64,000 nucleotides of DNA from Streptomyces lomondensis (GCF_014651035.1 NZ_BMWC01000010.1:186001-250000), one strand, 5' to 3'; positions 42,050 through 50,716 are shown, counted from the stretch's first letter. Numbers and translations: made by a program. The notes: generated by a model not told the origin, from the letters alone.

Positions 42050-43689
42050 CCGTCGGGAAGCGGGGCGCGGCGGCGCGGCTCGGGCTGATCGCCGTGCCCG
42101 TCGCGTTCTTCGCGGTCTTCTTCGCCTATCCCGTCGCCGCGATCGTCGCGCGCGGCCTGAAGGCCGACGGGGCCTGGCACCTCGGGCGGATCGGGGAGGT
42201 GCTGGCGCAGTCCGACGTCCGGCACGTGCTGTGGTTCACCACCTGGCAGGCGCTCGTCTCCACCGCGCTCACGCTCCTGATCGCGCTCCCCGGCGCGTAT
42301 GTCTTCGCGCGCTTCGACTTCCGGGGCAAGCAGGTGCTGCGGGCGGTCGTGACCGTCCCGTTCGTGCTGCCGACGGTCGTCGTCGGTACGGCGTTCCTGG
42401 CGCTGGTCGGGCGCGGCGGACTGCTCGACGAGCTGTGGGGCGTACGGCTGGACACCACGGTGTGGGCGATCCTGCTCGCGCACGTCTTCTTCAACTACGC
42501 GGTCGTCGTCCGGACCGTCGGCGGGCTCTGGGCGCAGCTCGACCCGCGGCAGGAGGAGGCCGCGCGGATGCTCGGGGCGTCACCGCTGAGGGCCTGGCGG
42601 CAGGTGACCCTGCCGGCCCTCGCCCCTGCCGTGGCCGCCGCCGCGCTCATGGTCTTCCTGTTCACCTTCACCTCCTTCGGTGTCGTCCAGATCCTCGGCG
42701 GGCCCACCTTCTCCACCCTGGAGGTGGAGATCTACCGGCAGACGTCCGAGATCTTCGACCTGTCCACGGCGGCCGTGCTGACGCTGATCCAGTTCGTCGC
42801 GGTGGGGGCGGTCCTCGCCCTGCACGCCTGGACCGTGCGGCGGCGGGAGACCGCGCTGCGGCTGGTGGACGCCGCCGGGACCGCGCGCCGGCCGCGCGGT
42901 GCCGGGCAGTGGGCGCTGCTGGGCGGGGTCCTGGTCACCGTCGTCGTGCTGCTCCTGCTGCCGCTCGCGGTGCTGGTGCAGCGGTCCCTGGATGCGCCCG
43001 GCTTCGGCTACTACCGGGCGCTGACCAGCGACGACGGGGGAGTGTTCCTGGTCCCGCCGATCGAGGCGATCGGCAACTCCCTGTCGTACGCCGTCGCCGC
43101 CACGGCCATCGCCGTGGTGATCGGCGGTCTCGCCGCCGTCGCGCTCACCCGCCGGGACGCCGGGCGGTTCGTGCGCGGCTTCGACGCGCTGCTGATGCTG
43201 CCGCTCGGGGTGTCCGCGGTGACCGTCGGCTTCGGGTTCCTCATCGCCCTCGACGAGCCGCCGCTGGACCTGAGGTCCTCGTGGATCCTCGTGCCGCTCG
43301 CGCAGGCGCTGGTCGGGGTGCCGTTCGTCGTGCGGACCATGCTGCCCGTGCTGCGGGCGGTGGACGTCCGGCTGCGGGAGGCGGCCTCGGTGCTGGGGGC
43401 CTCGCCGTGGCGGGTGTGGCGGGAGGTGGACCTGCCGATGGTGCGGCGGGCGCTGCTGATCGCGGCCGGGTTCGCCTTCGCGGTGTCGCTCGGGGAGTTC
43501 GGGGCGACGGTGTTCATCGCGCGGCCCGACAGCCCGACGCTGCCGGTGGCCGTGGCGCGGCTGCTGGGGCGGCCCGGAGACCTCAACTACGGGCAGGCGA
43601 TGGCCCTGTCGACGATTCTGATGGTGGTGTGCGCCGTGGCGCTGCTGGTGCTGGAGCGGCTGCGGACCGACCGGACCGGGGAGTTCTAG
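42025..43689 (+). CDS. thiP: Thiamine ABC transporter, fused permease
   Basis: A 554-residue membrane protein with two copies of the binding-protein-dependent permease domain fused head to tail, as in other ThiP proteins. EAA loops that contact the ATPase are visible twice: EEAARMLGASPLRAWRQVTL and REAASVLGASPWRVWREVDL. About 11-12 hydrophobic segments. The GTG at 42025 overlaps the end of thiB by 25 bases and is the only in-frame start near the overlap. The next start codons would remove the first helix. Confidence 0.92.
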   Translation: MDLTRTEVAVGKRGAAARLGLIAVPVAFFAVFFAYPVAAIVARGLKADGAWHLGRIGEVLAQSDVRHVLWFTTWQALVSTALTLLIALPGAYVFARFDFRGKQVLRAVVTVPFVLPTVVVGTAFLALVGRGGLLDELWGVRLDTTVWAILLAHVFFNYAVVVRTVGGLWAQLDPRQEEAARMLGASPLRAWRQVTLPALAPAVAAAALMVFLFTFTSFGVVQILGGPTFSTLEVEIYRQTSEIFDLSTAAVLTLIQFVAVGAVLALHAWTVRRRETALRLVDAAGTARRPRGAGQWALLGGVLVTVVVLLLLPLAVLVQRSLDAPGFGYYRALTSDDGGVFLVPPIEAIGNSLSYAVAATAIAVVIGGLAAVALTRRDAGRFVRGFDALLMLPLGVSAVTVGFGFLIALDEPPLDLRSSWILVPLAQALVGVPFVVRTMLPVLRAVDVRLREAASVLGASPWRVWREVDLPMVRRALLIAAGFAFAVSLGEFGATVFIARPDSPTLPVAVARLLGRPGDLNYGQAMALSTILMVVCAVALLVLERLRTDRTGEF

Positions 43690-44709
43690 ATGCTGCTGAG
43701 TCTGCGGGGCGCGACGGTCCGTTTCGGCGGGCGGGCCGTGCTGGACGCCGTCGATCTGGAGGTCGCCGAGCACGAGATCGTGTGCGTGCTCGGGCCCAGC
43801 GGCAGCGGCAAGTCGACCCTGCTGCGGGCGGTGGCCGGGCTCCAGGCCCTCGACTCCGGGCGGGTGTCGCTCGACGGGCGCGACCAGGCGGGCGTGCCCG
43901 CGCACCAGCGGGGCGTCGGGCTGATGTTCCAGGACCACCAGCTGTTCCCGCAGCGGGACGTGGGCGGCAACGTCGCCTTCGGGCTGCGGATGCGCGGCGC
44001 GCCGAAGCGGCAACAGGCCGAACGTGTCCAGGAGTTGCTGGATCTCGTCGGGCTGCCCGGGGCGGCGCGCCGGGCCGTGGCCGAGCTGTCCGGCGGTGAG
44101 CAGCAGCGGGTCGCGCTGGCCCGGGCGCTGGCGCCGAGCCCCCGGCTGCTGATGCTGGACGAGCCGCTGGGCCAGCTCGACCGGTCGCTCAGGGAGCGGC
44201 TTGTCGTCGAACTGAAGGAACTGTTCGGCCGGTTGGGCACGACCGTGCTCGCCGTGACGCACGACCAGGGGGAGGCCTTCGCGCTCGCCGACCGGGTCGT
44301 GGTGATGCGGGACGGGCGGATCGCCCAGTCCGGTACGCCGCTTCAGGTGTGGCAGCGGCCGGCCGACGCGTTCGTGGCCCGGTTCCTGGGCTTCGAGAAC
44401 GTGGTCGAGGCGACGGTCGGGGCGGAGGCCGCGGACACGCCGTGGGGCAAGGTGCCGGTGCCGGAGGGCGCCCCGCAGGGCACCCGGACCCTGCTCGTGC
44501 GGCCCGCCGGAGTGCGCCTGGTGCCGGCCGGCACGGGCCTGCGCTGCACGGTCACCGCCCGCACCTTCAAGGGCACCCATGTCGCCGTCCACCTCCAGCC
44601 GGAGGACGCCCCGCGCCTGGAGGCCGCCTGCGCCCTGCGGGCCGCGCCGGAGGTCGGGGGCGAGGTCGGGGTGGAGTTCGACGCGGCCGAAATCGCCGTG
44701 CTCGACTGA
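43690..44709 (+). CDS. thiQ: Thiamine ABC transporter ATPase
   Basis: A 339-residue ATPase that drives thiamine uptake. Walker A GPSGSGKSTLLRAVAGLQ, signature AELSGGEQQRVALARAL, Walker B LLMLDEPLGQLDRSL and the switch His in VLAVTHDQGEAFALAD are intact. The C-terminal 110 residues form a TOBE-like regulatory domain (VVEATVGAEAADTPWG onward). It begins directly after the thiP stop with no spacer, so the two are coupled. It is the last gene of the riboswitch-controlled operon. Confidence 0.93.
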   Translation: MLLSLRGATVRFGGRAVLDAVDLEVAEHEIVCVLGPSGSGKSTLLRAVAGLQALDSGRVSLDGRDQAGVPAHQRGVGLMFQDHQLFPQRDVGGNVAFGLRMRGAPKRQQAERVQELLDLVGLPGAARRAVAELSGGEQQRVALARALAPSPRLLMLDEPLGQLDRSLRERLVVELKELFGRLGTTVLAVTHDQGEAFALADRVVVMRDGRIAQSGTPLQVWQRPADAFVARFLGFENVVEATVGAEAADTPWGKVPVPEGAPQGTRTLLVRPAGVRLVPAGTGLRCTVTARTFKGTHVAVHLQPEDAPRLEAACALRAAPEVGGEVGVEFDAAEIAVLD

Positions 44710-44721
44710 TCGGCTCCGGCC

Positions 44722-44727
44722 TAGGGT
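44722..44727 (+). promoter_or_regulatory. Possible -10 element, leaderless mycothiol enzyme gene
   Basis: TAGGGT ends seven bases before the ATG at 44735, a common Streptomyces pattern for leaderless genes. No good -35 is visible in thiQ's end, and read-through from thiQ is possible. Confidence 0.35.
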
Positions 44728-44734
44728 GCGGGGC

Positions 44735-45532
44735 ATGACGTTACTTGCACACGACCGTTACTGCGACGAGATCGCCCTCCAGGTAGGCCTGTTGAGGTCG
44801 GTGGTGACCTCGGGTGCCGATCTGTCCGCCACTGTGCCGACCTGCCCGGACTGGTCGCTGGAGCAGTTGGTCCGGCACCTGGGCGGTGCCCTGCGCTGGG
44901 TGGAGCTGATGGTGCGGACCCGGGCCGCGGAGGAGGTGCCCGAGGAGCGGGTGCCGGGTGCGGCCGGGCCCGGGGCGCGGGGGGACGCGGCCGCGCTGGA
45001 CGCGTGGCTGGGGGAGTCGGGCGAGCAGGTCGTCGCCGCGCTGCGGGAGGCCGGGCCGGACGCGAAGGTGTGGGGCTGGGCGGGGATCCACAACGCCGGG
45101 TTCTGGGCCCGCCGTGTCACCCACGAGATCACCGTGCACCGCGCGGACGCCGCGCTCGCCGCCGGGCTGCCCTACGAGGTCGCGCCCGATGTGGCGGCCG
45201 ACGCGATCGACGAGTGGCTCCAGATCGTGCAGCACGTGCAGCGGACGGTGCCGCACGACGAGGCGGGGGAGCTGCGCGGCCCGGGTCACAGCATCCATCT
45301 GCACGCCACCGATGCCGGGGCCGGCCTGAACGCCGAGTGGCTGGTGGAGCTCACCGAGGACGGTGTCACCTGGCGCCGCGGCCACGAGAAGGCCACGGTC
45401 GCCCTGCGCGGGCCGCTCACCTCCGTGCTGCTCGCCTTCTACCGGCGGCTGCCCCTGGACGCCCCGGACGTCGAGGTGCTCGGCGACCGCGAGCTGCTGG
45501 AATTCTGGCTGGAGCGGGCGAGCTTCGGGTGA
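44735..45532 (+). CDS. Mycothiol-dependent maleylpyruvate isomerase family enzyme
   Basis: A 265-residue member of the DinB-like maleylpyruvate isomerase/mycothiol-dependent enzyme family. The N-terminal four-helix part is typical: ATVPTCPDWSLEQLVRHLGG and RWVELMVRT. A metal-binding His lies in ARRVTHEITVHRADAALA. The C-terminal half (GHSIHLHATDAGAGLNAEWL, then TWRRGHEKATVALRGP) is the usual SCP2-like second domain. The substrate is unknown; such enzymes use mycothiol as cofactor. The third codon is TTA (44741-44743), so translation should need the bldA leucine tRNA, which is abundant only late in growth. Confidence 0.82.
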   Translation: MTLLAHDRYCDEIALQVGLLRSVVTSGADLSATVPTCPDWSLEQLVRHLGGALRWVELMVRTRAAEEVPEERVPGAAGPGARGDAAALDAWLGESGEQVVAALREAGPDAKVWGWAGIHNAGFWARRVTHEITVHRADAALAAGLPYEVAPDVAADAIDEWLQIVQHVQRTVPHDEAGELRGPGHSIHLHATDAGAGLNAEWLVELTEDGVTWRRGHEKATVALRGPLTSVLLAFYRRLPLDAPDVEVLGDRELLEFWLERASFG

Positions 45533-45539
45533 GACGGGT

Positions 45540-45572
45540 GTGGCCCGCCCCCATGGATCGGGGACGGGCCAC
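45540..45572. terminator. Terminator between mycothiol enzyme and LAETG protein
   Basis: GTGGCCCG and CGGGCCAC with an inner CCCC/GGGG pairing form a hairpin between the converging genes. Confidence 0.75.
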
Positions 45573-45591
45573 AGCGCGCTGTGCGCGGGCG

Positions 45592-46308
45592 TCAGCTGTC
45601 GCTGTTCGCCCCGCGGCGGCGCATGCCGAAGAACACCGCACCGCCGCCGACGACGACCAGGGCCGCCGCGATGCCGGCGATGATGCCGGTGTTGGAGTCG
45701 GCGCCGGTCTCGGCGAGGTTGGAGTCACCGGCCGCCGGGGCGGGCGCGTTGCCCGCCGGCGTGCTGCTCTCGCTCTCCGACGGCGTCGGGGCCGGGGTGC
45801 CGGTGTCCTCGGCCGGCTTCGAGGGGGAGGCCGACGGGGTCGGCGTGGCCGGCGGAGTCGACGGAGTCGCTGAGGGCTCCTCCTTCTTGCAGGCCGTGGC
45901 CGGGGTGACGAGGTTCGGCTTGATGTCCTCGTCGACGTACGGGGTGGCCTTGACGTGGATGCGGTACTCGGCGTTCGGCTTCCAGTTCTCGGCGAAGGTG
46001 ATGGTGGTGCCCTCGCGCGAGCCCTTGACCACCTGCTCGCCGACCTTCTTCACGTCGGCGCCGTTGTTCTCCAGGTACACGGTGACGGTCGCCGGGATGC
46101 CGGCGGGGTCCACGTCGGTGACGGTGATGACGCCCTTGTCACCGTCGCACTTCGCCTCGGCGGAGAACTCGTTGATGTTGCAGGCGAGCGCGTTGCCGGC
46201 GGCACCGAGTGCGAGCGCGGCCGAGGCCGAGACGACACCGAGGATCCGCACGGAACGGCCGACGGTACGGCGCGAAGCCGTACGGCGGGATACGGACAGA
46301 ACTGCCAC
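45592..46308 (-). CDS. LAETG-motif cell-wall protein (sortase substrate)
   Basis: A 238-residue surface protein. A signal peptide (VRILGVVSASAALALGAAGN) leads to a beta-sheet domain of about 110 residues with Cys pairs (ALACNINEF, EAKCDGD, ATACKKEE). A Pro/Ser/Thr-rich wall-spanning spacer (about residues 143-192) follows, then the sorting signal LAETGADSNTG, a hydrophobic helix and the basic end RRRGANSDS. LAxTG is the signature for class E sortases of Streptomyces, which attach such proteins to peptidoglycan. No sortase gene is in the window. The GTG at 46308 has AAAGGA upstream. A strong promoter precedes it. Confidence 0.88.
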   Translation of the reverse strand: MAVLSVSRRTASRRTVGRSVRILGVVSASAALALGAAGNALACNINEFSAEAKCDGDKGVITVTDVDPAGIPATVTVYLENNGADVKKVGEQVVKGSREGTTITFAENWKPNAEYRIHVKATPYVDEDIKPNLVTPATACKKEEPSATPSTPPATPTPSASPSKPAEDTGTPAPTPSESESSTPAGNAPAPAAGDSNLAETGADSNTGIIAGIAAALVVVGGGAVFFGMRRRGANSDS

Positions 46309-46388
46309 GTTTGTCCTTTACAGGATGCGCAAATGCGGGGGGTGGAGGCAGTGTTGACTGAACATCAGCACTACCGGAGGCTCACAGG

Positions 46389-46416
46389 TCTATAAGCGCC
46401 GCATAAGTAGTGTCAA
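46389..46416 (-). promoter_or_regulatory. Strong promoter of LAETG gene
   Basis: On the minus strand TTGACA (46411-46416), a 16-base spacer and TATAGA (46389-46394), one of the best consensus matches in the window, giving a leader of about 74 bases before the GTG at 46308. Confidence 0.7.
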
Positions 46417-46454
46417 CGCATATGCAGGGTGCAAGCACTTGCTTTGCCAGCTTA

Positions 46455-47567
46455 TTAACCGCCGAGACGTTTCAACGCCTCGGGCGCCTCCTCGATCCGG
46501 TCGACCAGCGCGATCCGCGCCTCCATCGACCGCCCCCGGGCCAGCGACCGCAGCAGCGGCCACGTCGGCAGCTTCTCCGTCCAGTGCGCCCGGTTCACGA
46601 GCACCATGGGTGTCGGTTCGCCGCGCGACTCGTAGTAGTTCGGCGTCGCGTTGTCGAAGATCTCCTGGACGGTCCCGGCCGCGCCCGGCAGGAACACCAC
46701 ACCCGCGTTCGACCGGGCCAGCAGGCCGTCCTCGCGGGTGGCGTTGGCGAAGTACTTGGCGATGTGGGAGGCGAACGCGTTCGGCGGCTCGTGGCCGTAG
46801 AACCAGGTCGGGATGCCGATGGAACGGCCGCCCCGGGGCCAGCGGCCGCGTATCTCGAAGGCGGCCGTCGCCCACTGGGTGATCGACGGCGTGAACCGCG
46901 GGGCCTTGGCGAGGAGTTCCAGCGACTCGGTGAGCATGTCCTCGCCGAACGGGGCGGCGTACGCGCCGAGGTTCGCCGCCTCCATCGCGCCTGGGCCGCC
47001 GCCGGTGGCGACCGTGAAACCCGCACGGGCCAGCTCCCGGCCGAGGCGCGCCGCCCCCGCGTACTGCTCCGTGCCGCGGGCCATCGCGTGGCCGCCCATC
47101 ACGCCCACCACCGGGGCGCCGGACAGGAGTTCGTCGAGCGCGTCCGAGACGGAGTCGTCGTGGACCGCGCGCAGCATGGAGGCGTAGATGTCCCCGTCCG
47201 CCTTCGTGCGCTGGAACCAGGCGTAGGTGCGGGCGTCGGGCGTGGCCTCGTAGCCGTCCGGCAGGGACGCGAAGAGTTCGTCCGGTGAGTAGACCAGGCC
47301 GCGGTACGGGTCGAAGGGCAGGTCCGGGACCGGCGGGAAGACCAGGGCGCCGTCGCCGCGGATCTTCGCGGCCGCGTCCTCGCGCATCGCGCAGCCGAGG
47401 AAGATCGCGCCCGCCGTGTCCGTGCTGAGCAGTTCGCGCGTACGGTCCGTCAGGTCGACGGCCTGGACGCGGTGGCCGGCGAGGGTGCCGCGCGCCGAGA
47501 CGGTCGCGTCGAACTCCTCGAGTGTCTCGATCTCACGGTCGTCGTGGTGGGCCGCATGGGCGGGCAT
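46455..47567 (-). CDS. LOG family (TIGR00730-like) Rossmann-fold protein
   Basis: A 370-residue protein whose C-terminal half carries the LOG/lysine-decarboxylase-like nucleotide-binding fold. The fold shows VATGGGPGAMEAANLGAYAA and VVFLPGAAGTVQEIFDNATP, where the family usually has PGGxGTxxE; the middle Gly is Ala here. LOG proteins hydrolyse cytokinin or AMP-type nucleotides; this longer form has an extra N-terminal domain of about 140 residues and its function is unknown. Start at 47567 (MPAHAAHHDDREIETLEE); a GTG three codons earlier is possible. It lies upstream of the LAETG gene on the same strand but that gene has its own promoter. Confidence 0.82.
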   Translation of the reverse strand: MPAHAAHHDDREIETLEEFDATVSARGTLAGHRVQAVDLTDRTRELLSTDTAGAIFLGCAMREDAAAKIRGDGALVFPPVPDLPFDPYRGLVYSPDELFASLPDGYEATPDARTYAWFQRTKADGDIYASMLRAVHDDSVSDALDELLSGAPVVGVMGGHAMARGTEQYAGAARLGRELARAGFTVATGGGPGAMEAANLGAYAAPFGEDMLTESLELLAKAPRFTPSITQWATAAFEIRGRWPRGGRSIGIPTWFYGHEPPNAFASHIAKYFANATREDGLLARSNAGVVFLPGAAGTVQEIFDNATPNYYESRGEPTPMVLVNRAHWTEKLPTWPLLRSLARGRSMEARIALVDRIEEAPEALKRLGG

Positions 47568-47601
47568 CGTCTGCACCCGCCCATGCTGGCACAGCCATGT
47601 C

Positions 47602-48009
47602 TCAGCCCTCGACGGCCGACGGGTCCATCCACACGACCTCGAAGGTGTGGCCGTCCAGGTCGTCGAAGGAACGGCCGTACATGAAGCCGTAGTCCTGGGT
47701 CTCGCCGCTGACGGAGCCGCCCGCCGCGACCGCCTTCTCGACCATCTCGTCGACCTTCTCGCGGCTTTCGGCGCTCAGCGCGATGAGCACCTCGCTGGTC
47801 CTTCTCGAGTCCGCGATCTCCTTCTTGGTGAACTGGGCGTACTTCTCCTTCGTGAGCACCATCACGACGATGGTGTCGCTGATCACGACCGAGGCGGCCG
47901 TCTCGTCGCTGAACTGCTCGTTGATCGAGTAGCCCAGCTCCGTGAAGAACTTCTTCGAGGCGTCGAGGTCGTTGACGCACAGGTTCACGAAGATCATCTG
48001 CTGGTACAT
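47602..48009 (-). CDS. VOC family (glyoxalase-like) protein
   Basis: A 135-residue protein of the vicinal oxygen chelate superfamily. The N-terminal strand-helix unit (MIFVNLCVNDLDASKKFFTE, then LGYSINEQFSDETA) and the C-terminal FDDLDGHTFEVVWMDPSA are characteristic. Such proteins act as dioxygenases, isomerases or resistance proteins; no specific role can be assigned. The ATG at 48009 has GGGAGCGA upstream. Confidence 0.88.
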   Translation of the reverse strand: MYQQMIFVNLCVNDLDASKKFFTELGYSINEQFSDETAASVVISDTIVVMVLTKEKYAQFTKKEIADSRRTSEVLIALSAESREKVDEMVEKAVAAGGSVSGETQDYGFMYGRSFDDLDGHTFEVVWMDPSAVEG

Positions 48010-48111
48010 CTCGGGTCGCTCCCATCGGGTCCGTGTCGTTACGCGGGGATAGACCGGGGTACGGCGCGGAACTCATCGCCGTTCGAAGATTTTTCTCGTA
48101 CGGGTTTTCTC

Positions 48112-48143
48112 GGTGGTCCGGCGGTCCGGTGGTCCGGCAGTCC
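48112..48143 (-). repeat. Short tandem repeats downstream of ABC exporter gene
   Basis: Three to four near-identical 10-base units of gtccgg(c/t)ggt type between the VOC gene and the ABC permease stop. No pairing structure is evident. Confidence 0.5.
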
Positions 48144-48150
48144 TGCGGGC

Positions 48151-49770
48151 TCAGCGGGCCAGCGGCAGTGCCGCCAGCTCGGCGACCGTCAGGGTGAGCG
48201 GGCCGAACAGGGCGAGCAGCGCGCCCGCGCGGAGGGCGGCGGCGCCGCGCAGCATCGTCGCGGGAGCGCCGAGGCGCAGCAGGGCGGCGGTGGTGTCGGC
48301 GCGGGCCTGCCGGGCCTCGACGGCGGCCGTGAGGAGCGTGCCCATGGTGCAGCCGGTCACGAGGAACACGCCGAGGAGGGTGAGCGGGCCGAGGGACAGC
48401 CCGTCCGGGGCGTGCAGCAGCGCCATGGCGTACGCGGCCGACAGCACCGCGCAGACGACGCCCAGGGGGCGGCCGATGCGGGTGGCCTCCGCCATGAGGA
48501 TGCGGCCGGCCAGCAGCCGCAGGGCGCCCGGGCGGGCCGACTGGAGCAGGCGTCCGCACAGGTGCGTCAGGCCGGGTCCGGCCAGGGCCAGGCCGACGGC
48601 GGCCAGCGCCCAGCCGGCCAGGACGCCGGGGGAGGCGCCGGAGAAGGTGAGGTCGGGGGGTGTGGGGGAGGTGCGGCTCGTGTAGGTCTCGACGGCGAGG
48701 CCCGCGGCCAGCACGGCGATGCCCCAGGGCAGGCCGGAGGGGGCGGTGGCTGGGGCGTCGGTCGCGGGGGTGTCGCGCAGGGCCGCGTCGAGGGCGGCGG
48801 GGTCGTCGGCACCCACGGCGGCCACGGCGTCCGGCGCCGCCGGGTGCGGAGCGGGCAGCCGGGCGGGGTCGCCGACCGGGCTCATCGCGTCCGGGGCGAC
48901 GGGACCAGTGGCGTCCGGGGCGGCCCGGTGGGTGGCGTCCCCGGCCGGGCTCGTCGCGCCCGGGTGGGGAGCGGCCGTCTGTGAGGGGTCCCCGGCCGTA
49001 CGGCCCGGCAGCCGTGCCGGATCCGCGACCGCGGTCACCGTGCCGCCGGCGCCCCCGGCCGTCGCCGCCGAGGCCGGTTCGCTCGTCCGGGCCGCCGGCG
49101 GGCCGCTCTTCGCGGCGGACCGCGGGCCGGGAGCGCCGTCGGGCCGGATGATCTGCCGGCCGAACCTGCCGTACGCCCCGAAGGTCTCCCGCTCGCTCCT
49201 GCGCCGGTACGCGCCGAAGCGGCCGTACATCCGGACCGCCCGGGACGTGGCCGGGCCCGCCTCCCTCGGCCGCAGGGCCAGTGCCACCGCGATCGACGTG
49301 CCCGTGGGCACGATCGCCAGCAGCGTCAGGGCCCCCGGCAGCGGCAGCGGTTGGCCCGCGGCGAGGAACCCGGCGGCCGCGCCGTCGAACGGCATGCCCG
49401 TCAGGTCGCCCCGCAGGTGCAGGAAGACCAGCAGGGCGAGCATCGAGCCGAGCGTGCAGGACAGGGCCGTCGTCGCCGCCGAGACGACCATCAGGCGCAG
49501 CGGGCCGAGGCCGATCGCGGAGAGGCCGGGGCGGGGCTTGGTGCCGGGGTCGGTGCGGGCGACGGCGACCGCGAAGTACACCGTGGCGGCCAGCGGGGCC
49601 GCGCACCAGGCCAGGCGCAGCAGGGAGTCTCCGGTGGCGCCGGGGTGGCCCAGCGCGTGGCCCAGGGCGCAGAGCAACAGGAAACCCGTGCCCGCCGAGG
49701 CCGCCGCGACCAGGAGGCGGCGCAGCTGGACGGCGGGGTGGGCGCCGCGGATCAGACGGAGAGCGAGCAC
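48151..49770 (-). CDS. ABC transporter permease, FtsX-like layout
   Basis: A 539-residue membrane protein. Four hydrophobic segments lie in the first 200 residues (GTGFLLLCALGHALG, LAATVYFAVAVAR, ALSCTLGSMLALLVFLHL, LTLLAIVPTGTSIAVALAL). Then comes a long Ala/Pro/Thr-rich linker (about residues 230-340), and about four more segments at the C-terminus (GVLAGWALAAVGLALAGPGL, LSLGPLTLLGVFLVTGC, ALLALFGPLTLTVAEL). The GTG at 49770 overlaps the ATPase gene by 19 bases, so both subunits are coupled. Substrate unknown; the combination is typical of exporters of the MacB/LolD class, but lacks the large external domain. Confidence 0.8.
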   Translation of the reverse strand: MLALRLIRGAHPAVQLRRLLVAAASAGTGFLLLCALGHALGHPGATGDSLLRLAWCAAPLAATVYFAVAVARTDPGTKPRPGLSAIGLGPLRLMVVSAATTALSCTLGSMLALLVFLHLRGDLTGMPFDGAAAGFLAAGQPLPLPGALTLLAIVPTGTSIAVALALRPREAGPATSRAVRMYGRFGAYRRRSERETFGAYGRFGRQIIRPDGAPGPRSAAKSGPPAARTSEPASAATAGGAGGTVTAVADPARLPGRTAGDPSQTAAPHPGATSPAGDATHRAAPDATGPVAPDAMSPVGDPARLPAPHPAAPDAVAAVGADDPAALDAALRDTPATDAPATAPSGLPWGIAVLAAGLAVETYTSRTSPTPPDLTFSGASPGVLAGWALAAVGLALAGPGLTHLCGRLLQSARPGALRLLAGRILMAEATRIGRPLGVVCAVLSAAYAMALLHAPDGLSLGPLTLLGVFLVTGCTMGTLLTAAVEARQARADTTAALLRLGAPATMLRGAAALRAGALLALFGPLTLTVAELAALPLAR

Positions 49771-50501
49771 GCGGCCCGGCCTTCCGGCTCGGCGTTCTCG
49801 GTGACGGGCGGCAGGTGCACCGTCTGCACGCGCCGCCCGTCGAGCAGGGACACCGTGCGGTCGGCGAGGGCCGCGGTCTCCGCGTCGTGGGTGGCCAGGA
49901 CGACGGTGATGCGGTGGGAGCGGGCCGCCGTGGTGAGGGTGCGCAGGACGTGGGCGCGGTCGGCGCGGTGCAGCGGGGCCGTGGGCTCGTCCGCGAACAG
50001 CACCGACGGGGCGGGGGCGAGGGCGCGGGCGATGCAGACCCGCTGGCGCTCGGCCTGCACCAGCTGGTGGGGGCGCTTGCGGGCGCCGTCCCCGATGTCC
50101 AGGCGCTCCAGCCACTCCAGGGCCGCGGTCTTGGCGCGGCGCCGGCTCGTGCCGCGCAGCATCAGCGGCAGGGCGGTGTTCTCCCAGGCGTTGAGCTCCG
50201 GGACCAGGGCGGGGGCCGGGTCGATCCAGCCGAAGCGGTCGCGGCGCAGCCGCTCGCGGGTGAGGGGGCCCATGGTGTGCACGGGCACGCTGTTGAACCA
50301 GACCTCGCCGCGCCGCACGGGCACCAGCCCGGACAGGCACCGCAGCAGGGTCGTCTTGCCGCTGCCGCGCGGGCCGCTGACGGCGAGGATCTCGCCCTCC
50401 CGGACGCCGAGCGAGACACCGCTGAGCGCGGGCGAGCCGTCGTCGTGCTGGAAGTGCAGGGCGCGTGCCCAGAGCACGTCGTTGTCCGGAGGAGCCTCCA
50501 T
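49752..50501 (-). CDS. ABC transporter ATPase with degenerate signature
   Basis: A 249-residue ATPase. Walker A is SGPRGSGKTTLLRCLSGLVP, Walker B SVLFADEPTAPLH with the catalytic Glu, and the switch His is in VVLATHDAETAALADRT. The signature motif, usually LSGGxxQR, reads PHQLVQAERQRVCIARAL, so the Ser-Gly-Gly is missing while QR and the flanking residues remain. Either ATP hydrolysis is weak or the protein works asymmetrically. It is first in the pair with the permease. Confidence 0.85.
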   Translation of the reverse strand: MEAPPDNDVLWARALHFQHDDGSPALSGVSLGVREGEILAVSGPRGSGKTTLLRCLSGLVPVRRGEVWFNSVPVHTMGPLTRERLRRDRFGWIDPAPALVPELNAWENTALPLMLRGTSRRRAKTAALEWLERLDIGDGARKRPHQLVQAERQRVCIARALAPAPSVLFADEPTAPLHRADRAHVLRTLTTAARSHRITVVLATHDAETAALADRTVSLLDGRRVQTVHLPPVTENAEPEGRAACSLSV

Positions 50502-50540
50502 GGGCGTACACCTCGGTTCAGATCCGTAGTTCCCGTGCCA

Positions 50541-50556
50541 TCCCCCGTGCGGGGGA
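50541..50556 (-). terminator. Small hairpin downstream of the aminotransferase
   Basis: TCCCC-CGTGC-GGGGGA in the 215-base gap between the aminotransferase stop and the ABC ATPase start, both on the minus strand. Candidate weak terminator; nothing else is seen in this gap. Confidence 0.35.
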
Positions 50557-50716
50557 ACGAAGGCAGGGCCGATCGGTCACTGGGCACGCTAGGCAGAAGG
50601 CGGCGGGACGCCGGACAGCACGCGGCCCCGGGACGCCGTTTCTCACTCGAACGGGCGGCACCGGGGCCGGTGTTGATCATCCATGCAGACGATCGGAGCG
50701 ACGATCGCGGCGAGGA

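Noticed and set aside
41000..44709. Iron or molybdate ABC importer as identity of the operon.
   Set aside because: The TPP riboswitch in the leader and the ThiB/ThiP layout make thiamine far more likely.
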